A stretch of 64,000 nucleotides of DNA from Parapristionchus giblindavisi (taxonomy: Eukaryota > Nematoda > Chromadorea > Rhabditida > Diplogasteridae), in contig CALSFV010000017.1 in assembly GCA_943737045.1 (NCBI GenBank), forward strand, positions 1,302,001-1,366,000, written 5' to 3'. Below, piece after piece: positions 33,568-45,042 of this stretch (its first letter is position 1; every line of letters starts with the position of its first letter). Under the pieces are notes generated by a model. The model was not told the DNA's origin. It made no database searches and was given only the letters and a program-made list of their open reading frames with translations. Made by a program: the position numbers and the translations under genes.

Positions 33568-35215
33568 ATATCACGGGTCTCCGGTAAAAGCGTAGCAACG
33601 CATGCCGCTAGGAAAAATTTTTTGTCTCCGATTTCAATGAAAGTTGGTCAATGGGTGTAGTTGGGGATCATGAGAAGCCCTAGCCACTTCATTTGGCGAA
33701 AATTTCAAATTATCGATTTTTTGTGATCTACTCTTAAAATGATCATAACTCGGTTCGTTTTCATCGTACAGCGAGCGGACAGGTGTCATTCGACCCGTAT
33801 TCTAATGCTCTTCAAAAAAGTTGTCTATGTCTCGTTCGCTGTTAAGTCGTCTTCAGGGCGCAAAACGCGAAAAGCTGATTTTATTACCAAAAAGGTGACC
33901 AGTTCTCGAAAATTTTTTCTTGGGTATATCCGTTTTATTGCAAAAATTATGTCTTCAAACCACGTACAATATCACTATCTAGTTCATTGCCCGTATCTCT
34001 TGGCCCCTAAAGTCGATTACTAGATAGCTCACGGACTTAGTCGATTTTTTATCATTTTCGTTTTTTGATCGTATCTCACTTCAAAGTTATCCAATCACCT
34101 TTTCAAAAAAATAGAAATGATTCTCTCGAAAAGGAGATTGAAAAGTTCAATATCGTCCAAATTGATATACCAAGCCGTTTTCGAGTTATTAAAAGAAAAC
34201 TGCTCCAATTTCGATTTTTTACCGCTTTCATGTGAAAATACATCTTTTTTCCTATCAGAATTCAATTAATTCGACAAATATGTTTACTTCATAATAGAAA
34301 CTGTAATATAATTGAGCAAGCACTGTGCAGATATCAACATAACAGGTCAAATACGAGGGTAGCTGATAACTAAGGGGCGTCGTCCGAGAGCAAAGTCTTC
34401 ATCTCTTAATGCATCATATCATATTTCACAAGAGATGGTCAGAGCATTCTCGTGTACGTGCGAACAAATGAAATACATAAAAAAATACAAAAAATCAAAC
34501 TATTATTACCGTGTAAATGCAATATGGTCTTTGTTCAACACATGAAAGCGGTAAAAAATCGAAATTGGAGCAGTTTTCTTTTAATAACTCGAAAACGGCT
34601 TGGTATATCAATTTGGACGATATTGAACTTTTCAATCTCCTTTTCGAGAGAATCATTTCTATTTTTTTGAAAAGGTAATTGGATAACTTTGAAGCGAGAT
34701 ACGATCAAAAAAAGGAAAGTGATAAAAAATCGACTAAGTCCGCAAGCGATAAAGTAATCGACCCTCCGGGCCAAGAGATACGGGCAATGAACTAGATAGT
34801 GATATTGTACGTGGTTTGAAGACATAATTTTTGCAATAAAACGGATATACCCAAGAAAAAATTTTCGAGAACAGGTCACCTTTTTGGTAATAAAATCAGC
34901 TTTTCGCGTTTTGCGCCCTGAAGACGACTTAACAGCGAACGAGACATAGACAACTTGTTTGAAGAGCATTAGAATACGGGTCGAATGACACCTGTCCGCT
35001 CGCTGTACGATGAAAACGAACCGAGTTATGATCATTTTAAGAGTAGATCACAAAAAATCGATAATTTGAAATTTTCGCCAAATGAAGTGGCTAGGGCTTC
35101 TCATGATCCCCAACTACACCCATTGACCAACTTTCATTGAAATCGGAGACAAAAAATTTTTCCTAGTGGCAGAGCCGGCCGTTTTTGCTACACTTTTACA
35201 GGAGACCCGTGATAT
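33568..35215. mobile_element. Long-TIR element B (1.65 kb)
   Basis: Terminal inverted repeats of about 670 bp (33568-34233 and 34541-35215) start ATATCACGGGTCTCCGGTAA, like element A, but the rest of the arm has diverged. The 0.3-kb middle has no ORF. Long mirror ORFs in the arms are artefacts of the symmetry. It is probably an internally deleted relative of element A. Confidence 0.78.
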
Positions 35216-35513
35216 ACAGTACGGCAGATTACCACGTATAATATAGTGCTATTCCCTTAAATTTCCTAACACAGCCGAGTTTTATAATCTCACCCTTTTC
35301 TTTCTTTCTAATAGATTGTATTTAATCACGGTGTATAAAGGAAATTTAGAACAACAAAAAGGTTTTTTTTGCTTCGTAAGAGCATAAACGTGTTCATCAT
35401 AGACTGTCTCACCAAGTGAGAAAGTTAAATTAGCATGGCAGTACTTTTGGGAATGATGTGTACAATCACAATATTAACAGTAAGATAAAATCATTATAAA
35501 AGCGCCCGTTGAA

Positions 35514-36872
35514 TCACTGTTTCGTGACTCTCTTATAGAATACGACAGCGAGATAGAGGAGAACAATGAGAGAGACGCCCGTGTACGTCTCCTCACACAC
35601 TGGCTCGGACGACGACGACCACACTGCCGGGAAACTGGAAAGAAATCTATTGTGAGTATTTGTGTAAACTAACTTGCAGTGAGAGAGTAGAGAGCGCGCT
35701 CGCAATTTCATGCCATTCCACATATGCGTATTCACCGGCCCGGTTAGCTCAGTCGGTAGAGCACCAGACTCTTAATCTGGCTGTCGCGGGTTCGAGCCCC
35801 GCATCGGGCTTCAAGTTTTTGCTGATTTTTTCACAGCATAAAAAACATTCTACCGGCAACAGTAATGAGAAATTTATCGGATTACAGCTATATTTTTCAT
35901 TTTAAAGCTATTTTAAATAGATAATGCTACCTGAGCAATCCATTGAGTGGCCAGAAGGCTGGTGCGGGGACACAGGCTACGGTCGGTTGAGGAATGAATT
36001 GGAGGGCGAGCATGACGACGATGTGCGTGAACGATGAGGCCAATGGTGAGAGGAAGAGGAGGATGGGCGAGGATGAGGTGGCGGAGGAACGGACCCGAAC
36101 TGCAAAGCAGGAGGATCATACTTCAGAATTAAAGAGTTGTTGTAAAATCATTAGATGGTAATGCGTTAAGAAGATTTGAGTAGGTAATTGTTAGGAATGT
36201 TATCTCCAAGATCAAATTAAATTGCGATTAGGCTGGTTTCTACCAGTAATCAATAATTCAATAAAGTAAAAAATAGGAGATCAATAACAAGTAATCAATA
36301 AGTAGAGAACCTGCTTCATCATACTGCTCTTGCAGCTTGATTATCTGTCGATCCTTCTTGAAATAGGCGGCAAATTCATTGACTTGTGATATCTTACTTT
36401 GTTCCGTCTTCAGATGAGCGAGTTCAAGGGCCAGTGTGCGCACCTGACGAGATTATTGGAGATTAGACAATTCAGTTAGTTTTTCGATGAACAATCAGGG
36501 GCAAAGAATCAATAGCGTATGTGAAAATCCGAATATGTTCCTATCGATGGTAACCCCTCGTCCCTAGACTTCTACCCATTTAAAAAAAAGTATTTTTCAC
36601 CATTCTGGAAAAATTGCTTTTACAATAAATTTGCTGTCCTCACCTTATCGTCCAACTCGCTATTCGCCTTCATCATCTTGATCAAATCCACGATAAAACC
36701 CGAGACTTTGGCCTATAATATAATCAGTTAGCGATAGATATTCATGGTGTGACAACCGTACCCTGTGTAGGTGTACAGCGAGAATGATCGGCGTGACAAT
36801 CCATGGGATGATCTGCCACATGAGCGACCATTCGGGAGACAGCTGTGGCTCAGTCTTCACCTCGAAGTTCAT
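35514..36872 (-). CDS. GET1/WRB-like tail-anchored protein insertion receptor
   Basis: Five exons: 36762-36872, 36644-36712, 36311-36443, 35931-36099, 35514-35634; 200 aa with all phases matching. The ATG follows a TTTCAG acceptor directly, a possible trans-splice site. Layout: first membrane segment (MWQIIPWIVTPIILAV, residues about 20-35), cytosolic coiled coil with ISQVNEFAAYFKKDRQIIKL, second hydrophobic segment (about 120-140) and a C-terminal one (SLIVLLYLAVVFYKRV). Three membrane segments with a coiled coil after the first, and the NEFAxYxxxxRxIxKL motif, match WRB/GET1, the ER receptor that takes tail-anchored proteins from GET3/TRC40 together with CAML or GET2. Length is close to human WRB (174 aa). 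A tRNA gene sits in intron 4 on the other strand. Family call rests on topology and motif. Confidence 0.7.
35738..35810 (+). tRNA. tRNA-Lys (anticodon CUU)
   Basis: A full cloverleaf: acceptor GCCCGGT pairs with ATCGGGC; anticodon stem CCAGA/TCTGG holds the loop CTCTTAA with anticodon CTT; A box TAGCTCAGTCGG and B box GGTTCGAGCCC are intact. No intron. A T-run follows at 35815 as a Pol III terminator. It lies in the last intron of the WRB-like gene, antisense to it. Confidence 0.97.
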
Positions 36873-37791
36873 CTGAAACTGCATAATATAGGGTTCAAGT
36901 CACAGAAGTAACAAGGAAAAGGATGAGAGAGTGCGAAAAACGACGAGCTCTCCCTGCTTTTCTTTTATTCTCACAACTTTTGAACAAAATATTTCATCAG
37001 TCCTCGCCCGGGCGCGCCCCTCCTCTCGGTGATAGGTACTCTACACTTCGAGACACAACGAATAGGTAATCAATAATGAGAAACAAATCAATACTGACAC
37101 CGTAAGAACTCTTTATGCATAGTGTACAAGCTTTGGTGGGCATAGGTAAAGTGAATTTGTAAACTTGGGAATTTAGCATTTAAAAACGTCTATTAACGAA
37201 AACATTGGCGGGCCTCCACGGGAGTTTAATTTAATTTAGCTTTAAAAAGATAAAGGGTAACGCATACTGACCACGTTGGGTATGGTATCACAGAACAATT
37301 AATTATCGATTAATGCTTGCAAATGCATCAACATCATCAGAGAATAGGGTAGTAAAGTGAAAGGGGGGAAGGGATAAATCTCTATTTACACAAGCCCTAA
37401 TAAGAATACATCTTATCATATCATCATACCGTTAAGCTCATGGATGTGAAAATAATCGGGACAAATGAACGACAATAATCATTATGATAGTAGGTACAAA
37501 GCTATTATGATAAAGACGTTATCAACCGAGAATGGTATACTATACATACAACAGGCCATACTTATAAATTATTGTAGAAATAAATTATTGCTTTTAAATC
37601 GTACAATTCTCTAAGTAAGTGAAAATCTTTGAAACCAACGAAAAATAAAATCCAAGCATAAATAAATATACTGTGCATAATCGAATCTAAACATGCTTAC
37701 AATAAACATATAAATATGCAATACTGTACAAATGAATACGGTAGATAGCATGCATGTCGCATACGGTAAGTTACCGTAATCAATCAATAAA
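36873..37791. other. Intergenic gap between WRB-like and SAC2-like genes
   Basis: 919 bp with no supported gene; probably the 3' UTR of the SAC2-like gene and the promoter of the WRB-like gene, both on the minus strand. Confidence 0.5.
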
Positions 37792-40700
37792 TCACATGAA
37801 ATGTACAACACTCTTCGACTGAGCTACTTTCTCCTTCAGAGACGCGAATGGATCTAGGGCTGTAGCGTTGGCGGTAGAGCTCGAACTCGAACCTGCAAAG
37901 ATACTGTAATTAGTCCAGCTACAGTACCCAACTACAGAATCTTTCTTTGCTCTTCCTAAATATCCTACGTAGCCAAGCTGCAGTACCTTACTGTACTCAT
38001 TCCAGCTACAGTTTCCTATTGTAGCAATAACAGGTAAGTACCCGTACTCTTCCCAACTACAGTATCCTACCGTAATCCTCACCTCTGAGTCCTCTCTTCA
38101 TCAATGCAGCCAGTCCTCCTTCCGACTGTGACAGTCTCAGTCCTCCTCCACCCACCACTTCCTCTCTTCTCCTCGTGTCATCCGGTGACAGCAGATCAAT
38201 CAATGGCGCGGGCTTAAATCGATAAAATAAAATCAGTTCGCGATTGCAACACCTAGTGTGCCATGCTACAGTAACCCACCGGCTGCTCAGTCGCTGGTGT
38301 TGGCGGACTCGTGTGGAAGACTGCGCTTGGTTGTGGCGCTGACAGCGTAGCTCCGCCCCCTATTTCCCCTCCAGCTCCCGCTCTACTAGCCTCTCCCGAT
38401 GTGCGCTGCTTGATCGCACGGAACGCAGAGGCCACCTTGCCGAATACCTTCCTGAGAGGATAATTGATCGATAGAGTACTAATCGATAAAATCAATAAAT
38501 CTTACATATTTCGACCCTGCGACGAGCCCGTCTCCAGTCGCACCGGACGCCCGATTGACCATTCGCCTATACATTAATCAATTGTAGAAAAAATAGATAA
38601 GATTATTTACTCTGTACCGTGTTTCTTGTAAACGCATAAATTGTCACAATATTATAAGATAAGCTATATGAAAATATGGTATTATTATCAGCAGTTGTAG
38701 CAAGCTAGATATGTGCGCTCGTACATGAAATCCACAGGCTCAATGAATAGATTGGAGAGGTGAGTCAATGTCATACATTTAGTGTGGGGAAAGAGAATCA
38801 ACTGCACCAATCTTCTCGCTTCATCTTTTATCCCGGTTTTGCAAGCAGATCAACATCAATTAGGCAGAAGCAAAAAAACAAAAACACGTACACCCCAGGC
38901 ACTAGGTCAACAGGTCTTTGGCCAGCTTACAACAATGTCTTACTAGAGATGGCGACCACACTTATAAATTGAAAACATGATGCCGCAATCGTAAATATAA
39001 TATAGTGGTTATTTGGGGCAAAAAATCATCGGCGCAACATATCACTAATAGATTAAGATGTGACGAGACATGAATTCACCAGGACCATTAAAAAGCATGT
39101 AGCCTCTCATCTACAAGTGCCGAGGCGTCAACTACCGTATATTTCCACACCAATTTTCGTGAATCGTAAACTGCTGATATTTAACATTTTTCCATGTTAA
39201 TAAACTACTTCAACTAATTTTAGTCATGTTTTAATTTAATTTATTTTTGTAATTATAAAAATAAATTAAATAAAAATGAAAATATATTAAATGTTCTCAG
39301 TTATTCGATCAGACATGGCTCAGGGACCGTTCGCTGTCTCCATCCCCCATCGTTTATGCGTAGTCCACTACATGTAAACCATAGGTGGGTGCGTGAAAAC
39401 GAATTCTCTTTGCACACAGCCTTGCCTTCCCTTGCTGGGCTTCGCGCATAGCTTTACCTCGCAAAAATTGGAAAATTTCCAGTCAAATCTGCAAAAAAGG
39501 CCATGCGCATAGCCGTGCATTATAATTTCCAGATTTGCGCACAGCCTTTCCCCCAGCGTGCTCACCTATATATATATATATTTATTCACATTTAGCGAAC
39601 AAATGATGTGAAACAAATAAATAAACAAATGAAGAAAATAAGGAATGGAATGAAATAGTGCATATGGATTGAGCCTAGAAGGAGATATCAGTGTTCCTAA
39701 GGGACGATAGAATTGGGGGGAGGGAAGAGAATCTGTATGAATAGGCGACAACAGGACATGCAGATCAGTCTCCAACATCAAAGGAGATTCTATTTTCGGG
39801 TTTTGTAAGCAAACGGGCCGCTCGCAAAAAGAAGTTATTGTGCCTGTATTGGAAACGGGACCCTGAATTGGAGAAATTCAACCCATTTCTTGTAATATAT
39901 GTTTTGAAATAGTGATTTTTCTTATTTGAAATCCTAAATTTGCCTCTAAGTAGTTTAATAGAAGTTCTAATGTCTATGATGGATCTACGGTGTTCGAGGG
40001 TTTCTAGATCGAGTTTTTCGTTGCGAACATTTGCCCGCGGCATATTGTCCCACGTTGATTTGAAACAACGTGCGAACAGCCTTCTTGTGAAGTAATTCTG
40101 TACCTGTTCAAGGACTTTAATATCTTTTTTCTGATAAGGATTGAACACCGTAGATGCGCTTTCTAGAATGGGCCTGATGTAGATTGAATATGCTTTAAGG
40201 AGAATTTTAGGGTTATTAGTCCGAAGAGCTCGCATAATTATATGACAAGCCGACTTTGCTTTGTTCGAAATTGATCTACAATGTTCTGAAAATGTTAGGC
40301 CTCTTTGAATAATGAAGCCAAGGTCTTTGACGGCATCTTTTTGATCTAGATTTACATTATTTATAGTATAAATCCTTTTAGGATTAGCCCTACCTAGATG
40401 CAGTGAATTACATTTATGTGAAGCAAGGGGTAATTGCCAATCAGCAGACCACTGGACGATAGTGTCCACGGCCGCTTGAAGCGGTTGGGGCATATTTCCA
40501 CACCAATTTTCGTGAATCGTAAACTGCTGATATTTAACATTTTTCCATGTTAATAAACTACTTCAACTAATTTTAGTCATGTTTTAATTTAATTTATTTT
40601 TGTAATTATAAAAATAAATTAAATAAAAATGAAAATATATTAAATGTTCTCAGTTATTCGATCAGACATGGCTCAGGGACCGTTCGCTGTCTCCATCCCC

Positions 40701-43700
40701 CATCGTTTATGCGTAGTCCACTACATGTAAACCATAGGTGGGTGCGTGAAAACGAATTCTCTTTGCACACAGCCTTGCCTTCCCTTGCTGGGCTTCGCGC
40801 ATAGCTTTACCTCGCAAAAATTGGAAAATTTCCAGTCAAATCTGCAAAAAAGGCCATGCGCATAGCCGTGCATTATAATTTCCAGATTTGCGCACAGCCT
40901 TTCCCCCAGCGTGCTCACCTATGATCAATCATCCATCAACTATTATACTTTTGCACCGCATAAAGTACATATTATATTATTATCCTCACCTCCAATCATC
41001 ATCTCAAATGTCACTCTCAACTGCTCCGCGATCGACTCCACATACTCGTCCGCCTCATCACCGTTCTTCAGTCTACAAATCAATCAATCAATAAATCAAT
41101 CAATATCAATCAATATTCTCACCCGATGATAACATTATTGAAGAGTCGGGCGGACGAGGGACGCAGCGCCCACGCGCCCTGCTTCGTGACCAGCCGAAGA
41201 CACGAACGGGCATTGCGAGAGGGACGACCGATCTGGGATTGAATTACATATAACACTAATTATATTTTAATAATAATAATAATAATAATTATTATTATTA
41301 TTATAGTAATGTGAATACTGCACATCTTACAAACCATTTTCTAAACTACAAAAGATCAAAGATCAAAGATCACAGCTCACTTCAATCCTCTCCACATCCA
41401 TCAGTGGCACAATGTGTACATCCTCCAGACGCTCCGCGTCTTCGTCGTACATCGCCACGTACACAGATGTTCTACAATTTTTTTTTAAAGTTAAAATGAA
41501 ATTTAAATATTAGAAAAAAAAATTAAAACAATAAAAAATAGAGATATTAATAAATAAATCCAAAGTATCCCCAACCTCGTCAACAACAACACCGTATCCA
41601 CCTCATCTCCTCCCGTTGACGCGTTCACCAGAGGCCAGCCACAGATCAATACCTGTGCAAGCGATATTTAGTACCGTAATCCAGAAATCAATAAATAAAT
41701 CGATATTCAGCCAATCAATCAATCAATACTTCATTCTCCGGTAGGACGAAATCGGTCGTCTCCCTCAAAAGTCTCTGTAGGTTCTCATTCAGTTGCTCCT
41801 CCCCCTCTTCATCCTCATCGTCACCATTTTCGCCCGACAGACGCTTCTCTGGTGCTGAAAGATCAAAGTTCAAAGATCAAAGATCAAAGATCAAACTACA
41901 CCCGTACCTTGGTCAGGCTCGTTCAGCAAGACGTTGATCGCTCGCTGTCGAGTGGCGTCATGCCACAAGTACAGATAATACCTAATGATACAATGATCAA
42001 ACTACAAAGATCAACGATCAACTAACCGTCGCACACTCGACATTCCATCTTTGACCATACCGAACCACTTGTTCTCTCCTCGGGTCATCGACGCTTTCAG
42101 TGCAGCTGTGCCCGCGTACTAAATATAAATACATTTAGTTTTTTTTAAACAATAATAATCTTGATTATTCCCAATCAGACACGCTATCCCCAAATCTCCA
42201 GGTGCTTTCTTGTTCCAGTCTCCGACCAAAGGTTTTGGAAATCAGATACTCGAATGATGGACACAAGTCAACTCGCTGCCAAAAATCAAAACAAGATCAA
42301 AGATCAAAGACCAAAGATCGCGTACATAGGTGGGCACGCTGGGGGAAAGGCTGTGCGCAAACCGGGGAATTGTAAGGCAAGGCTATGCGCATGGCCATTT
42401 TTTAGCAGATTTCACTGGAAATTTTCCAATTTTTGCTATACAAGGCTATGCGCAAGGCCCTGCAAGGGCAGGCAAGGCTGTGCGCAAAAAGAATTCGTTT
42501 TCACGCGCCCACCTATGATCGCGTACCTGTCTCGATATGGCATCACCATTATCTGCCCACATCATCCGGAGTGCCTCTACGAGAGCCTCGGGTGGTTCAG
42601 TGCACGGACCGAATACCGCCATACGCATCGCTTGATCCATGCACACTTTGAACGAAATTGCGCTCTAGAATCATCCAAAATAGGTATGGCAAAAACCAAT
42701 CGATAATACTCTAATTAATCGATAATTCCCGCATTATTTATATTGATTAACAAAAAGTGCCACACAGCGATGTACACAAAAAGCGATGAGAGGGCGACAA
42801 TCACAATTCTAACCTTTTCTAGCAATTGGGAAACTCAACCAACCAATATCTCCTCTCATTATCATCGATTTTCAACCAATCAATATCCATTTTATTATCG
42901 ATTAACACCAATCAATATCGCATACCTGTACAACATTAGTTCTATCAAGACAATCGACACAATTCGTCCTCACTACTCCCCTCTGACTACTCGCTATCCT
43001 TCCCTCCTTATCCACCCAACAATATCCCATTGATGACAGACGAGACGACAGCTCGCATACTAGTAGCGATACCTACAGTTCATTCAGATTTATATCCTAT
43101 ATTGATTTATGATAATTAAATATTATTACATAAGCACTATAAATGTCTTTCATATACCGTAACCAGTATACAATCAATCATGACCTACTATCGTACCTTG
43201 TCAAAGCTGAGACCCTTGCAGTATCGATGAAAGTCGAAGAGGTACAGATGCAGCCAGTCCTTGTTCGCTCGAAGAGCGTGCTGAACATAATAAATAGAAT
43301 ATATTATATAAATATAATGAAGAATATAATAATTCTCATTGATTTCTTAATATCACACACAATTCTTCTAGTTCTCCATCGCCGGAACAACAATTGAGAT
43401 GAAAAGGCTCCATCCAACTCATTCCATCGAAAACACGTGACATTCCACATTCAGTGACAACACTACTTACAATTAGCGAAACTTGATAAAGTGTTATAAT
43501 AAAGAAAAATAAGATAAATCGAAAACTAGTCATTTTCACGTTTCATAAAACTGTTAATAACGACATTGTTCAACGCAATAGCTTATTCTTCGAATACCAC
43601 TTCCCCACACAAACCTCAGCAAATGTATGAGCGAGTGCGAGCTCTCGTCCACTCTGATCCACCAGATTCACTGCCACGACATCTCCATCTGGAAAAAAAT

Positions 43701-45011
43701 ATAAAACATTTACTTATTAATATAATAATAATAATTATTATTATTATTTAAATAAGTGTTTACTCTCTGGTAATAGTATATGGTTGCTTATCTCAAAGTC
43801 ATCATATCAATACAACTTATCTTCACAGTCTCTTTAGAACACAATGAAACATCAAATCGCCTAGATGAACTAGTCAAACGATGATCTAACGTTCCGAGTA
43901 TCACTCACACCCTCGCAACCGGTGGAAAAAGAAAAAACATACGATTGAATCATACTCTGATAGTTATATCATTGTTCGACTAGTTCATGCAGTTGATTTC
44001 ATGTTTCACTGCATTCTTATACGTTGTCAATGTTATATAATTCATTACATTTGTGTATTTACGACACAGCAAATTCACGACGGTCTCTACGGACAGATCT
44101 AAATCTCGCATACTATGAACGATGAGTAATCAGTATAATGGCACTACTCCAAAAGCCCACATTTCGGTTGGAGCCCTTGAATACATTTAGGTAATCAGAA
44201 TGCTCAGGTACAACCTAGTTTAGGGATTCGGAGGGTTAAATTATATTTGACTGGCCTTAGATCTAGTTCGACCCTAGCTTCGCCCAATTATGAGGCGATC
44301 TGGGCTTCTGGAGTAAAGTAAGGGGTACTTACACGTCTGTTCCATCTCCCCCTTGTAGTCCTCTCTCATTCGCTCCAGATGTCGCACAAAGTACGGCATG
44401 CTCTCATCTATCGTTCGTGTTATCGAGAGGGGCGGTCGGTAGCGCATTCCCTGCTGACACCAGAACACAGGCACCGATCCACGAACCTTAATCGAGCAAA
44501 CAATAGACTGTAGAGCACATTATCCATTGGGCACGCTTACTGTAGTTTCGAACATTTTCAATTTAAAATCCTGCTGTAGTCTAATCGTAGTTTTAATCAA
44601 GCTTTTGCCAGAGCTAACTATAGCAACCGGTCTCAAAGGGAATTCGCCAGGACAGGATACGGTACCTGTATGAAGGACACATGATGACCGTCATTGTTGA
44701 GTAGTAGTTCAGTCTCGACGAAATTGGCGACGTTGGCGTCCTCGTCAATACCTCGTCGGAGGTAACGTGCGCCTATAATATGATTAATAAATAAATAAAA
44801 TAAACATTATACGATAAACATAACTGTATTCTTATACTTTATATTATCATTATATTTGATTTTATTTGTATTCGTTAAAACGCACCAATTAATGAATGCA
44901 GTAATTAGTAGAAGTATTAAACGGTCACTAAACACGAAATCAACAGGTTGCCTACTCAACCTCGGAGAGCTACAAAATTCCAATTTATATATTTTTTTTT
45001 CAATTAATTAC

Positions 45012-45042
<31 letters not shown>

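Noticed and set aside
33739..35035. Frames of 94 and 166 aa on opposite strands
   Set aside because: They are the same sequence read from the two inverted arms of element B; no domain and no splice support.
42161..42706. 181-aa plus-strand frame
   Set aside because: Runs through a MITE and antisense to SAC2-like exon 12, whose minus-strand reading matches the SAC domain.
43336..43539. Extra exon of the SAC2-like gene (67-aa minus frame)
   Set aside because: Exons 9 and 10 join directly in phase and match the SAC domain order; the frame would interrupt it.
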